NCBI GenBank assembly: GCA_009792885.1
Contig: WMCF01000033.1
Location: 2,359,344 to 2,423,343, forward strand
From: Eremophila alpestris peregrina
Taxonomy: Eukaryota; Chordata; Aves; Passeriformes; Alaudidae
Reading direction: 5' to 3'
Length of the DNA stretch: 64,000 nt
Part shown: piece by piece, positions 37,321 to 52,600 of the stretch
How the letters are laid out: each line of letters opens with the position of its first letter
How positions within the stretch are numbered: the first letter of the stretch is position 1
Translations under genes and position numbers: made by a program
The notes under the pieces: model-generated
The model's database searches: none
The model's input: only the letters and a program-made list of their open reading frames with translations
Told to the model about the DNA's origin: nothing

Positions 37321-37570
37321 AAGTGATGTTTAATTAACAAGGGGGTGAATTTGTAGCGTATTAATTAAATCAGGTTAAACTAGGCCACTTTACTTATGAA
37401 CAAAAATGTCCACATGGGGGTTTAATATGTTTTAAGTAATGCATTTTGAACTCACACTTGAATTCAATTTGGCTCAGCACTCACAATTTTCCCTGTGCAG
37501 ACATGCCCATAGAATTTTAAATAAGAAAAAGATTTGATGCAATGTCTAATAAAGGTCCACCCCTACTTGA
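37321..37570. promoter_or_regulatory. Candidate non-coding regulatory patch with paired TTAATTAA sites
   Basis: Two exact TTAATTAA homeodomain-type sites lie at 37330-37337 and 37361-37368, 31 bases apart (about three helical turns). They are followed by moderately complex, non-repetitive sequence. This is the kind of composition seen in conserved developmental enhancers, but conservation was not tested. Confidence 0.3.
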
Positions 37571-40500
37571 CCCCCAGGAACTAGATCTGCAAGTTTGATC
37601 TGTCAGAGAATGAAAATAGACATGGAAGGTAGATGCTGAACAGAGTTTGTGTTCCTTATGCTCCCATCAATTTCCAGTCCTGAGAAGGATTGTGGAACCC
37701 AGGAATCTGTTTATCAAAGCAAGCTGAGCTACCATAGTTCACTGTTTGTGCAGTCCAGGTACCAGTAAGGGAACATTTGGGATGCCTTACTTGAGCACTG
37801 TGTGTTTTTTCTTTCCTGTTTTTTCCTACCTCTCAAGTAAAAGTCTGAAACATAGACTCATTCTGACTGTGTTGATCTCTGACTCAATGAATGTTGAAAT
37901 ACTTCAGGAAAAGTCAGATGTCTCTGTAGAGAGAAAGACTAAATGAGACCTCTCCAGAGTACTTAGTGATGCAGCAGTTAAGGCAAGGCGCTGTCTAATG
38001 ATGCTTTGTGTCAAAGAAAATTATAGCTTGAGAAGGTGAGGTAGTGTTTCTTAAAATAAAAATATTTACATTCAGTCTGCTCAGAAATTATATTTAAAAA
38101 ATTGTGTCTTATTGAAATGAAAAAACAATTTTTGCAGTCATCAGTTTTAGTGAAGAAAGTTAATAGATTTGGAATGAAAATAACTACTCCTAAGACACAC
38201 AAGCTGTAAACCTAACAGGTTTTTTTTTTCTGATTTAAAAGCAGAGAGAGGGGAAAATTTACTTACTTTTTTTTTCCACTTGTAAGCACACAAAAATGGA
38301 ATAATTGTATTTTTATACAACATCAGAATGAGATTGATATTGGGGATCTTGACTAATACTACTGATTTCTTATTTCATAGACATAAAACACTTTTATATG
38401 ATTTGTTTGTTGTAACTGTGGTTAGAATTCTTCTAAAAAACATAAAAGTGAGCTAAATTGTGTGAAGCCTTTCAATACCATTTTTAAACATTCTTTTTGT
38501 AGTTATCAAATTACACTTTCTTCATAGTCACAAGTAGCCCTTTTTGTCTGTTTCACAATGCCAGAAATTTTGAAATTCCCATTCTGCTGTCTTTGTTGGC
38601 GCCTCTTTTATTTCTCTGTTCTGAGAAAACAAACATTTTCTGGGGACTGATTTTCCCATTATTTGTATTTGAGTGAGGAAATCTCAGAGTTAGCAAACTC
38701 TGTTCTAGCAGCCTTCTGATTTGCCTTACTCTTGTTTGAAAGATAAATAACAAAATATTTTATTGTTTAGCTATGTAGAATCTGTTTTTCTTCCTGTAAT
38801 TGTGAGGAAATTGAGCTATAGTAATGGGCTATCCAGACAACATCAGCATTTGTGAATGTCAAACACCACAGACCACAAGCATCTGTTCACAGTAGTTCCC
38901 CAACAGTATCTGTATCTTTAGACTATTTAGACATTAGCTGTCTTGTTTTTCATAAATCTTATTAAATTTATAAAAATTCCTATGCTCACACATATTTTAA
39001 GAGTTTTTGCTGTGGGAAGTTGGAATTTTCAGCTGTATTATTGTTCTGGAATAATTGAGCAAATTTTTGTAATCCTGACATTAGTTAGGGTGTTGCTTTG
39101 TGATCAGTTTAAGTTGATCCCAGACTGCATTGCCATTGAAAGCCTCAGTTCTGTCCTCCCTTCTTCTGCTTCCATCACTTTTTCCATCACCTGTTTTTGG
39201 GATTAGTAGTGCTGCTTGTGGGCAATGTGATTGGCAATGCTGAAACAAGAGGGACATGGGCATTGCACAGCAGGGTGGTGGGGCAGACGTGGTGATGCAT
39301 CCCACGTTTCAAAGGTAACATTGTGTTAGGTTCATGCATTGATCTAAGCTGATTAAGAAACCAGGCTTCTGGCCTATTTAAATTATTTGTAATTTCAGCT
39401 GAGTATGTGGTTTGTAGTTACTGCCTTGATTCCAAGTGGAATTGTGGTCCAGATGACTTCAGTACGTGTGAAGATGCTGTAGTCAAAGCAGTAGCAAATG
39501 AAATTTATCTGATCTTAGCAGGATCCTTTTGGCCTTCCTGCTGTTCATTTCCAGGTGCCTCTCTATTTCCTACTTGCAGAAAGCGTGTGCTGTGTTAGCA
39601 GGGAATAACTTTTTTTCAATGCATGTGTTGGTAGCCCCACCACCTGCTGACCAGGTGTTTGAACTACCATGTTGCTTCTGGTCCTTTCTGAGTTGTTCCC
39701 ATGTCAGGAGATTCTGTGTGGAGTGAGCAGGTGGACAGGATTTCCCAAACAGCCTCAAGAGCAGCTATGGTGAAGCACATTGACAATAAAGAACTAACAT
39801 TTAGGCAGATTGTGGGCTCCAACTACCCTGCCTTCTCTTACTGAGGCCTGGCTTGATCAGATACACATACCTTAATAGCAGCTATAGTGGAGAACACAGA
39901 GATGATGGCACTGCTTTGAGCTGTCAAGATAGACAAAATCCTTCTTTTTCCTCCTCCAAATCCAATTAATTCTATCTGCAGCTTCTTCTAATTCCCAATG
40001 GTTTTTATGAAATAAAATCTTAAGTTTCTAATCTAAGAACTAATTGTAAATTAATAGCATCACTATGTAGCAAGGAGAAGGATTTATGCAGGCCCACACA
40101 TTCACTTTTTCTTTTTGATTACAATTCTGTATTGGATGTATCTCTCAGGACTGCTATCATGATGTAACATAGTCAGAAAAGTGTTTCTACAGTAATGAGA
40201 GATGTGTGGGGTTTTTTTCTTACTCACAGCTGGGCTAGGTTTCTGATGTTTAAAAAATTCTGTATTATTGTCCTGCTAACAGTCTTATTACAGTTTTGAT
40301 GAATTGCAGTATTTGTTGTTGGGAGCATGGGAATAATTTAGAGTAACTATAGATAGTTTTGCAAGAAAGTCAATGAGGTTTGTGTTTTCTGTTGGTTTGC
40401 TTTTGTGTTTAAGTGTATGACAGTTACTTGTAAAATGTAAGGCCTATTATTGGACCAGTATTCATGAACTGTATTTTCAGTGTCCTGAATTTTTTACATA

Positions 40501-42591
40501 CTATATATTTTTGTATCTTTTCTGTTTGTTTAATTGAAGACATTTATCAGCTTTCTGTGCATTCAAGTGTATTTGCTTGTGATGCATGAATTTACATTCA
40601 TCCTGGAGAGGTAGAGTTTAAGTGCTAGTCTGATGATGATTAGCATCTTTTCTCATTAATCAGACTGTGCTGCTTTTCTCTTTGTGTATCTCTGCTTTTC
40701 ATTAGTGTAAATGTTTAGTACTCTGTGCAAGCTCTATATGACGCTGGAGGAAATATCTGCAGCCTGGCTCTTGTTTGCTCTTAAATCTTTTGCTCTGCTA
40801 TTACTTTGGTCTTGTAGGGAATGGTCCTTCATAATTTCCTGTATTGTCCATATGCGTTCAACCATCCTTGATATTAGTAACAGATCACACCTTTGCTGTC
40901 TGCCATGAGATCTTCTAAATAATTCCACTGGGGGATTAACATCCTACCAAAGAAAGAGAACTTCTTGAAGAGAGAGAAGTCTATTTAGAGAACTGGAAAG
41001 ACAGCAGACCAAGGTTACTCTTTTGTGTCTTTCTCTGTGAGAGAGAGATGCTAGTTCATTATCTTTTTCAAACAAGACACTGTTCAAGACAGAACTGCTT
41101 TTATCTTTTCAGCATTGAGCATTTTATTGTCATGTGGCATAAAAAAACCTCATGTGCAAATTTGGAATTTAGGCTTAAGAAAAGAAAGTACTTCCTTGAA
41201 CTGTAGTGTTTAGAATTCAGTCCACTTTCTAACTCTTCTCTGTCCCTGTGCTAGTTTAAGGGCTGTCCAAATAATTTTTTTGACAGGACACCTCTTAAGC
41301 TCAATGACAAAATACCATGTGTTTTGTCAAAGGAGTGACAAAAGTAGATGCAAACACTGAAACACATTCAGTTACCCAGTAGCTTGATTCTGACTAGATT
41401 GTCTATTGCTTCCCTGGAGCAGAGAGGTCTCAGTCTGGCTGAACTGGTGTCTGGTGGGATTTGCTGCTGTGGAGCTCATGAGCAATGGAGGATGGAGTTG
41501 TCTGTGTTGTCTCTTCTGGGCATGGGGGCAGAGCTATGCCCAGAGGGAGGAAAAATGGGACTTTGAATTTGTAACTTCCAAGTAATTCCCAACTACCAGG
41601 CTGGCCATGGGAGTCTCTATATGCTGGAGTTTTAAATAGCAACATCATGAAGGCCTGTTAGGGTAGTTAGGAGGAGCTGGACAGCATTGTTTTAAGCTTC
41701 CTAAGCTGGAAGGGAAGCTGGAAGTCTGCCTTGAAGGTAACTGCCCTGTTCAGCCAGAGATATTGGCTGTTCTGAAAGAGGCTCATGGGAACGGTCACAA
41801 AGCCTTTTTCTGCCTGTAAGGGGTACAGATTTGTCTGTAGCTAGTGACTCTGATGTCAAACCAGATTGATTTCAAGCTGATTAGCAAATCTTTCCTTGAT
41901 GGACATGATGGTGGACGAATCAGCCACTGACTCTCTTCAGATCCATCAAATTGAAGCCAGTATCCTTGGCAGTAGGATCATTAGTATCATCAGACAATGC
42001 CACTAATGAGTAGTGGACCACTGTGTAACTCTCTTTCTCTGACTTGTTTAAAGAATTTGATAATTTATTTGGAATACTGATGAGTCTTCTTAATCACAGT
42101 AAGCAGGGTTTTATTTTTCTTGCAGTAGGAAATTAATATGGGATGCTTAATTTTTACTGCTAAATAACCAGATCAACAGCAACTGCAGTTGTTAGACTTC
42201 AGATCTCCCCTTTGCCTCGAAAGCAATTAAAATCAAAGTTCTGAGAAAGGAGGAACCTATCTTGCTGTTGCAGATTTTAAAGTGCGTAAGATACAAATGT
42301 TGCCTTATAAAAAGATGAGAAGGCTGGACACTGAATTGGTATTCACTCCCTGCAGCCCATTTAATGTGTACTAGATGGAATAAACCTGGCTGCTTATTTA
42401 TGAGAAGCTTGGAACAGCAGCAGTATGCATTTGAAGGTGAACAATTTTGCTGAAATACATTGAACTATGTTAGTCATTTAAAAGTACTTGTACCAAGTAA
42501 TTTAAAAAGAGATCTAGTTGATATATTCTTTGTAATACAAAGCAAGCAATAAATACTTTTGTTTGTAGGGATTAGACATTAACACTTGTAA

Positions 42592-42611
42592 TAGTACAAT
42601 CAATTGTACTA
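42592..42611. repeat. 20-bp near-palindrome
   Basis: TAGTACAAT and its exact complement ATTGTACTA flank a two-base CA centre. It is probably a chance feature of AT-rich sequence, though it could bind a dimeric factor. Confidence 0.6.
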
Positions 42612-45600
42612 AATATATATACCAGGCAGTTGTCACAAATTTTCGTTTGTTTTGCTGTGTCAAGTGAAAATACAAAGTGTTTGTCTAAATTAAGGTGGGG
42701 ATGACTTTCAGTCTGTTGTGTCAAATTCTGTTTCACTACAGGTCAGTGTCCACTTCTGTGTCTTTGGCTCCAGCTGTCAGTATCTTACACTGGATTATTC
42801 TTAGTGACTTACATAGGAGATTGTAAATCTCTGGCATGTGCCCTAGAATGCTATTAGTTGGAAACTGTGGAAACATTACACAAAATATCTTTGGGCAGGG
42901 TGGTTAAATGTGGTTAAATTTTCAAAGGAGAAATATTATTTCTAGAACAGCTATGCCATTAATATTGATGCTTGGACACTGGTATGTGGTTCTTCAGTGA
43001 GTAATGGATCCCTGTGATCCCTGTGCACATTCACAATGACAACCAAAATGACTGTCTAAACGTGGAAATTAGCCTCTCTGTCACCTCTTCTGTGCTTGCT
43101 GTTCTTTTGTCCTGGCCCAGGGCTTTTGGAATTGAATTTATTAGAGCTAGAGTTATGTGGTTTTGTTTGTGGCTGTTCTAAGTTTTTCAGCCCTCTTTTC
43201 TAAGCTGCTGTCTAGTTCAGGGTCTTTTTGATCCATTTCCTCTCTCTCACATAATTGCTGATGAGAGGGCTGGAATTATACCCCATCCTTTGGCTCTTCA
43301 GTGTACTTGGCATTTTTGAGGAGTGAGCCCTAAAATATCTGTTGAGAGATTTTGTTTAGCAAAAATAATATTTTGTTCACAGACTTACTTTCTGCTTTTA
43401 GGAATTAGATACACTCCCATTCCAAAAAACCATGCTGATTTTGAAGATTATATGTGGTTTGCTTTGAGCAGGCACACGTCTCACTTCCTCAGTTAATAAA
43501 AAGGAAGTGTTGAATTTTGATGGTTAAAAGAAGCTGAACCACTGATTGAAGTTGTCATTTCTTTAAGAGCTCCATTCACAAGCTTCAGACGGCAAAATTC
43601 TAGTGGCAGTGGGAGTTAGAAGGAAATTACACAGTTCAAGAGAGACATCATTTTGCAAAAGGTGCAAATTGTAGCTGGCTTTAGAGTTGCAAATAATTGC
43701 TTTGATTTGTTGACTTACAATTTTAGGGCGGGGGAGAGGAAAGCGCTGCTGGTGTTTCTTCATGCAGCCTCTGCTGGGAGCTCTTGGTGGCATGTTGTGT
43801 GTGTCCCAACTGACACTGTTCTACTGCTGTAATTGTAAACAAGCAAACTCAAACCAGCTGGCACTCTGCCCCTCTATGGGTTGTGTACCATATTACTTTG
43901 TCTCATACTAGGAAAACAATTGTTTCCCTATTTGGCTTTGCATAACAGTGAAAGATTTATGCTTCTTTCTGTGTGAACCAAGATTATCTATTGTGCTTTT
44001 TCCGGAGAGGAACCTGAACAGGTTCCAATTGCTGTGTGCCAAAAGAGTTAGTTAAGTGATTCAAACTCAAAATTAAGGACGTCCATTTGAAATAGTTTGT
44101 GAAAATATCTGTTCTACTTACACAAAAAAAATTACTGTAACCTAAGAAACAGCAACCTGTATCCAGGGCTGAGGTATTAAACCACACCTGTCTGTTAATA
44201 AAATAGAGACTGCATGTAGGTCCCAGCTTCTCTTTATCTGTCACCTTATAGACTGCTCATATTGTGTATCCTTTCCACATGGGTATATTAATAAATGGGA
44301 AGAATGCCTCCAGTCCCCTGTTTGTCAGTATTTCACCAAGCTCTGCTTTAAAAGTTGAACATTACAGTCTTGCAGGGGATAAAGAGGGGGCTGTGTTGTT
44401 ACTGGAGATTCCTCTTTCCCTGGTAGCCTGTACTAAAATGTAGAGTAAAGATGATAGAAACAGCTGTGTGGGGTCAAGCAGGCTCCATGTAGTGCATATC
44501 CTATTTGTATCTGTAGCCTGGAAAAGGCTGAGGAAAGAATGCCTGGATATGACAAGGACTCTGGAGATTTTTGTCATATATTCCTAGTTTCCAGCACTCT
44601 GTGATATGGTACTTCCTCAGTTAAAGTTCTGTCTTTATGTTAAACTGTTCTGAATAGATTAAAAAAATTTGGTTAATAACTTCTTAAATCCAACATCTGG
44701 CTTCCTTTATATTCTTTTCCAGCACCAACCCTATATTACTCATTTGGAATTAGGGGTATGTATGAAAATTTTGAGAGCTTGGTCCCAGGTTATACTTGCT
44801 TCTGGGATTCTGTGGTTGTGCCTCATCTTTTCCAGAGGTTTCCTCACTCTAATTCCTCATCAGCTGTTTAAGGATTTTGTACCCTACTGAAGTAAGAACT
44901 ATTATAATCATTATTTTGTGTAAAACAAAGCTGACAAAACAAAGTGTTTTAAAACTGCCTAGAAGATGAATATAGGCAATCAGTTCTCATCTTGGGAGCT
45001 GGTGCACAACTTCAAGGTGCTTATAAGAATACAGCTCTCAGAATATGTCCCTGAGGCACAGTGCAGAGAGGCACTCAAGAGGCCCTAAACAAGCTTGTTC
45101 AAGCACTAAAAGCAATACTGCTGTGTTAGCACAAAGATCTGCCCAAGGTAATTAACCCTGCAGTGGAACTAGGTAAAATAAATGTGGTAGACAGCTATAG
45201 TTACACTGCAGAGCAGGGTTAGTGGAAAAGAATAGGCTATTAGATCATTTTTGTAGAATTAATTATATGTATTCTATAGAGTTTGGCAGTAATAATGCAA
45301 AAAGAAAATCATGTTGCTATGAATTTTATGAAATAAATTCACAGGTAATATCTGGTCAAAGACCATAAGCCTTCCATTTTTCATCTAGACCCACTAGACA
45401 TGGTTTTGCTCATGAAGGGAGGTAAAGCAATTTTAGCCCTTCCCTGAGCACTGCACCGTGCTGTGTGTGAGATTCAAGTTGGATGATGTAATTCAGATAG
45501 CTTTAATGCACCTCTTCTGTCCCTTTCTTCTCATCTTTTTCACATGGGCTGTAACTAGAGCTGAGCAGTCTCTTAACTGCTTACATTAAGGCATATTTGC

Positions 45601-46628
45601 TCTGTGTGCAAGTGGAGTGACTCATGGTTGATAACCAACGACTTAACACCTACCCTATCTCTTACCTCTGCTATCAGATAAGAGCTAAATAGTTGCAGGA
45701 AAAGTTTTGGATCTGCATACCCTAGTGGCCAAACCCTATTCACATAAAACTAGTGGTGTGTGATTGTATTGACAACTGTTGGACTTTCTGGCTGCTCCTT
45801 TCAGAGAAGCAAATAGAATTCCAGAGTCTATGTGTTGAAATATGGGAAGCAGCAGCAGCTACAAAACCACGTTTGAAACCAATGCCACTCTGCTTGCAGC
45901 TGAGTGCTGCCTTGAAGCTGATCCTCAGAGCTGCATCTCATGTCCTTTGCAGCTTGAAAAGGACATGCCATCTTCTAAGTGGCAGAGCTCCTCCAGCAGG
46001 GAGGGATGGAGCCAGAGGGCGGCTGGGCAGGAGGACAGCTTGCCATGAGCTGCTGCACATCTGTGCTGGGCTGCTGGGGCACAGCTGTTCGTGGTGGGTA
46101 TGAAAGCTGCAGGGAAAAGGCAGAAGGGAAAGGCTCTAATAGGACAGAAAGGAATAGCAGAATGAAAGAAAAAGTCTGATTCGTTACTGAATTATTTCAG
46201 GATCCCAAAATTGCTGAATTCTTTGATATTGCTATCAACTGCTGGCATGTCATTGAAATAGTAAGTCTAGCTAGAAGGGTCAGAACCAGAACTAGAGATG
46301 TGAGAGAGTTGTATAATTGCCTTTCACAAAAATAAATTCTGATTTTTTTTCTAGAGTTTTCAAGTTGAGTACAGTGAATTTAAATTAGTAAGTCTTTAAA
46401 AATAAATTACTGCTTCATGGGGTTGATGTCATTATAGTGACAGATGACCTGGATTGTTTTGCTGGGAAGGAACCACCCTTCCCTTGAGAAAAAGTCACAG
46501 CTGCTTATCTCAGCTGCAGTACATGCAACCCAAAAAACCTTAAATATTGAATTATTTACGTATTTTACATGGAGAGTTCAGAGAGGAAAGATAATTCCTA
46601 TATTTACAACGATGGTGAAATAATTCAG

Positions 46629-46650
46629 TTTTTTTTTTCTTTTTTTTTTT
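46629..46650. repeat. Interrupted poly-T tract
   Basis: T10, one C and T11 occur in succession. It has no clear retroposon upstream on the minus strand, so it is treated as a simple low-complexity tract. Confidence 0.8.
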
Positions 46651-49600
46651 CTTTGAGGATTTGTTCTGGATACCAAAAATACCTGTGGTGAGTTTGCAGT
46701 GATCATTGACAGGCCTCCAAACCTAGCTAATGGAAAATCAGTCATGTCTGGCTAATTTCCGAAGTGGCTAATTTTTAATTCTTTGTTTTTGTTCTTTAAT
46801 CAATGATGTTCAGAAAGGCTGGCATGAAAAGTGTCATTTGTTCTGTGACCACAGGAAGTAGACAGGGGTAGTGCTTTTGTTTCCCTGTTCATGGTTGCCT
46901 CTGCATGTATGCTGGGCAAGACTGCCTTCCATGTATGCTCAAGGGTGTTTTTTGCATTTTATAGAGCACAAAACAACTTGGGGATGTCACTGCAGAAGTG
47001 AGATTTACAATTTCCCCCTCTTCCATCGATTTAAATTTAGATATATAAATTTGCGTGTTTTCAGAAATGGCTTAAAACTTCTTTTGTTACTAAGAGTGTA
47101 TCTTGCACATAGAGCTGAGAAATTTTATTTTAATGTGTAAAAATACGTTATATTAAACACAGAACAATGTGTCTGTAAATCTTTAAGTCCTGTCACCTTA
47201 ATGTAACTTCTTGACATGTAATCAAGCATACTTTAATCAAAGCAGAACTGAATCATGTTAGCATCTTAAAAGCAAAATATTGTTGTCTGTGCACATGCAG
47301 TGATGCCATGAGAAATACAACTGTCTGCTGAAAGCATGCAAATTGTTATGCTGGCACAGTTTTAAACAAGCAAGGCTGAATGAGGCACAATATGACATTT
47401 TGGAGTTCATGTTGGGGGTAAACATGCCACAACAATCAACTATCTTGTCAAGGAGCTACAAAAATAATTTTTTACCCCTCCAGAGCAACTCCTAGGGAAA
47501 GAATAGTTAGTGTATTAGCTGTCTGTAAAAAAATTAATATGCAACTATAAAATAGGAGAGTGTTGGGATCATAAGAAAAAGGACCATTGAAAGCTATAGT
47601 TTGTTGAGTCTATTTTTTTGAGCACCAAAGGGAACAGTTTGCCATAATTTCCCTTTAAGCCTGTTACATAATGAAGCCTATCCAACCAGCAGGATGTATA
47701 GATGAAATCATTTGAATATAAAAGACATGCTTGACTATTTGGCAAGTTCTTCCAGTATTTTCTTTGATCTGTTTGATTTATGCTGAAACTGTCATAAATA
47801 TACATGAGTGTGTATAAAATATTTCTATATATAATAGCAGATATTTTAAAATCTAGTCTTCTTTGTAGGTATTGAAAGATCTCTAAAATAGGAAGTTATA
47901 TCTCTATTTATTTTGCATTGGCATCACAGTAAATATAGCGATTTTTATTTCCTCCTCAAACTGTCCTCTCAAACCAGCAACAAGACCTACTTAGGAGAAC
48001 TTCCTCATGTGTTTGTGCAGAAAGCAGAATACTGACAGGTATGGTGAAGGCTTTTATGTAACTTGCAAAGACTTCTGCAAGGCAGGAATTTAGGAAAACT
48101 GCATTTCTTGGCCTGTGACAGATGCTGAAGATCTGAGCCCTTCCTGTAGCACTCCACTATTACATTATATTGTTCCAGATTTCATTATGAATCATAAAAA
48201 GTTTTTTGTTCCACGTAGAAAACAGCTCCTGAATTTAAAGAATTAAAGAGAATCTGAAAATAAATTTTTAAAACTCATTCACAGAAGTCTTTGGCAAAAC
48301 ATTAAATCATGAGAGTAAAGACTGCAGTGTTGGGCATTGATGAGATCCCTTTTTTTTGCAAAGCATTTGGGATGGCACTAGGAAATAGATCAACAAATTT
48401 AAAGGACTGACTTTGAGATTACTCTGGACTACAAATATATACAATGTTATGAGGTGAGAACGCTGTGTTTGGTAAGATGACTGATGCTTTTTTGACTTTT
48501 TAGTTGTACTGCTGCTTTCCCTTAGTTCAGGCAAGCATGATGCCAGTCTGCTTTGCTCCTTATGCTGAGCACATCCCCTCTGTCCTGGTCATTCCTCAGC
48601 AACTTTTAAGTGTTTGGTTTCAACCAGATTCGTTGGAAGGGTTAAGTCAAGCCAATGGTTTGTGTGAGTTTCCCAGAAAGGCACATAAAGAGAAGAGGGA
48701 GAGAATAGGTAAAAGCTTACCTGGATGAAAGCATATAATAAAGCAAAGTCCTGAATTCACTGCCTCTCATCAGGATATCTGCATGCATTATTATTTCCAA
48801 ACTTCCAAAGTTGTATCTACAGAACCCCAAATGTCAGCTGTCCTGTGCTTGTTTTTGGTCACATTTCGATGCTGCTTTTCTATTAAACTTGTTTCATTGA
48901 AAATTTTCCTCTGATTTTGACTTTTACACTAAAAGCTTCATCTCAAAACTGTCTTCTGAAATACCTGTGTGTTCTTTTCCTTAGTTGCGGATGAAGGCCT
49001 TGGTAAGATTCAGACTATAATAGGAGATGCTGTGACCTCATTTCTGAGATTTCAGGACTTTTAAATTTTTGGCTAATTTATTCTCTTTTTGGGGAGAGTG
49101 GTGGTGTGTCTTTTGTAACAGATTTTACCAAGGACCAGTGCAAAGTGTGTATGTGGTACTGTTTGGGTTGGGGGAAGGGAGATGCATATTAACATGATTA
49201 CTTGCAGGATGAAAGATAGTGAGGTATTTTAACTGGTTTTGGCATTGGACCAAAGTGAAAAATTAATGGGCTGTAGTGTTGTTGGCTTTGTTTGATGAAG
49301 TGCTTAGTGAATGTTATTCAACGGAAGAATAAATATTCTTGATACAGTTGTTGAAAGAAAAGAAAAAACTTTGCAGCACACTGTAACTTGGTGGTGTTAA
49401 GCATTTAATCAGCAAGTTAATTATTAGCTTTGGTTTTGGCTTTTAAGTTTTGGAGTTAGGAAAAACTATTCACCAAAGAACAGTCAAGAATGTGAGGTGA
49501 CTGAATCAGAGAGGCTTAATTACTGACCAGGTTTTGTTTCAGTATCAGTGTGGTGTATTGCAGAGGGCTCAGATGGTGAAGCTTTGCCTGCCTTCTCCAA

Positions 49601-52600
49601 ATTTAGGTCTGGTAGTGCATTTTCATTGCAGTGCCCACAAATTTCTGTTACCTCTACAGCAACAGGATCCCTCTGTACACTCAGGGTTATTATGGGCAGC
49701 TGTTATGGCCAGTAAGTGCAAGATAAATGGGTATGTGACTAAAGAGATAATCTAGCAAGGATAGTTGCATTGAGGTCACCAGTGGATTGATAAATAGTTG
49801 AAAAAAATTTTACTGAAGGAGTTTGTAGTCAGTACAAGGCATGTAGTACAAATAAATATTTATTTTAGCATTGCTGCAGCACTCTTCTGGTGCTGATCCT
49901 CCTACAGAGTGGCCCTTTGCAGGGAAGGGTATGATGGAATGGGGGATGTTTGTTTGGCCTTTGATGTAATATTATTGTGTGCAGGTAATGCAAATAATTT
50001 TTGCATGAGAAATACAAGTTGTGATTGAAATTTGTGATAAAATATCTGGTGGAATCTTATGGGAAACTCATTTTAACTGCAGAATGAGGGGAGGAAACTT
50101 GGAAGAGTGGCACATTTCTTATCTAAATATGGGATGGTGTCTTGTTGGATAAAATATTAAAGCATCAAACTGTTGGCTTTTCTTGGTAGTTTGAAGCTTT
50201 GAACTATTGCATAATATATAATTAAAGTTTAGAAGGATTACTAAATTATTTTTCTATTATTTTTTATGTATTGTAAGAGAGGTAGTGGTGATGGAGTCGA
50301 TAGATATCTCTGAACGACAGTGCCCTCTACTATTGTTCCAATATTGAGTTACTTTTATTAGGTTCTGTTTTTATTTAGTTAAAATAGAACAAAATTTTCA
50401 ATTAAAATTATTCTTGTATATGCTGCATTCATTTATCTAATTTTGTGAATCAAACTTAAGAAAAGGTAAAGTTAATTTGTATTATAAAGGGACTTGGTCA
50501 CTGCAGATATGATAGAATAATATTGATAATGCATAACTTAAATCAGTAGCAAAATAAGATAAAGATGCACAGACTTTTCTTTTGGTAAATGTCTCAGGTT
50601 TTTGTGAGTCATGAAAATTAATTATTAGTGCTTTACAAAAAGGGTGAAAAGTTAGCATTGGCAATTAAATTTAAGAAAGAACCAGAACTGAATTAATATT
50701 TTCTGGAAATGAATTTCAAATTTCCTACTCCCTGCACAAAGCTTTTGAAGTATCTGTGGAAAGTGTTGGTAAAAGTGCACCGTATGTGCAACATGGAGTT
50801 TTTTCAGTTTTTTTAAGGTGGAAGCTGCCTTAGACCAATGTAAAAATATTTTTACGTGGAAACTATTTACAGTGTTGCCTGGGAGATTGATGTGTATTTT
50901 GATAGAACAGGACCAGTGAAATTCACTTGGGTGGTACATTTCATAATCATGAAATATTTTTTGTGGAGTAACGGGAGTTCCTTTGTGCTGTACAACTGCT
51001 CTGTTGTGTTGCAAATTTTAGACATTTAGTGAAACCACAATTCTTCCTGCAAGGGCAGAAGATTGCTAGAAATGTGACATGGAGTCACACCATTGGTATG
51101 AGAAATCCCAGGAGTGCTCAGATCTTTTGGAACAGCAGTAATCTTGGAGATTATTTCGTTTAACATAAATTCTCAGAGTGCAAGTGTTCTGGATTTAGGG
51201 AACTTCAGTCTTAAAATCCTGAAAGTGTAATTTGGATTTTGATGCTGCCCTAGCCCCTGGTATCAGAATTTACCTTTGATGCAGTACACTACAGTGATCT
51301 TTAATAACTGGGTTCCTATGGCCAGGATCCAGTCAGCTGTCCAGGCACTGTTGTTTCCTATAGGAAAATGAGATAATAATACTTGAATTTAATAAAAGCC
51401 TACCTTTATTAAAAAAAAAACCTAAAGAAGTTATGCATAATACTTGCCTTTGATGGCAAAGTGCAGTCTTGTCTTTTGTGAACCAGGAAGACAGATGAAA
51501 TTCATTAAAATGAATGAGAATTGACAGGTCAGAGTATTGATTTTTTCAATTAAAGTTTTTGTAATTTTGCATGTATCTGGATACCATGTTAAATTCTCAG
51601 AGTAGTTCGAGCCTATGGAAAATTTAAAATTGTAATGGCAAGCTTTTTGTTTTTAAACTAACGATAGCAAAAGAAGCCCGCTGGGAAAATGACATTTTCA
51701 TGGCATTGTAAGATGGACACAGAACAAAAGCATTTCTATTGGAGAAAGTGCTGTTGTGCTTTGATGGAACTTGGGATGAAACTCAGGGAACAAGTAAGCT
51801 GGTGACCCTTTCCAAAGGTATCACATTCTGGAACTGTATTGTTTCTACCTTTTCCTCTTCTAAGGGACTGTTATAGCAGTTCTGAAAGGAAGCCACTAAA
51901 TGTTCTTAGTTCCTTCCATAGTTGTACTTAGTAGATGATTTTCTCCACAAGCACTAATATAATACTTGTCCATCACTTTGAATAGCAGAGCAGGAAAGTA
52001 AAATTAAATGTTATCATGAAGTGCTTGGAAGAGTTAAACTAATGCCAGGATTTAATGCCACATTTATTATCTGTTTCATTATAGAGCATTACATTGTACT
52101 GCAGTTTATCCTTGCTGTTTGAGTGTTTGTATTGATGATTCTCATGGCCAGCTTTTGCAGTTTCTGGGTTTAGAGGTAGTAATGATTTGGGGTGTCAAAA
52201 GTTATTGTTCTAGAGCCTAAAGTCTTGTGGGAAATGAGCATTTTTGGGCATGACAGCAGTATTTAATCTCAGAACATTGCCTCCAGAAGCACAGAATCCC
52301 CCTATGCAGCAGAATTTCAGTGCAGTTTGGTACGAAGAGTAGTTCCCTCCTGCATTTTCCTCCTTACTCTCCAGGCTGCAAAGTCTCACAACAGCAGGGA
52401 CCTGTATTGCAGAGACTGTGGCAATGAGAGCAGCCTGCTCTCACCCATGTGATTGTCATATCCCACAGCTTGGTCTTCTCCCCCATCCCTTCAGACCTTT
52501 CCTGGAGCTGCAGCTCAAGGTGCCATTTATTCTGGTGTCTCACTCCTCCTGCCATCTCTCAGACACTGAATCCTGCTGTTCAGGTCACAACACAGAAAGA

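Noticed and set aside
45753..46179. GC-richer patch with overlapping open frames (116, 68 and 66 codons)
   Set aside because: No recognisable domain or splice-linked exon; multiple frames open at once suggests composition, not coding.
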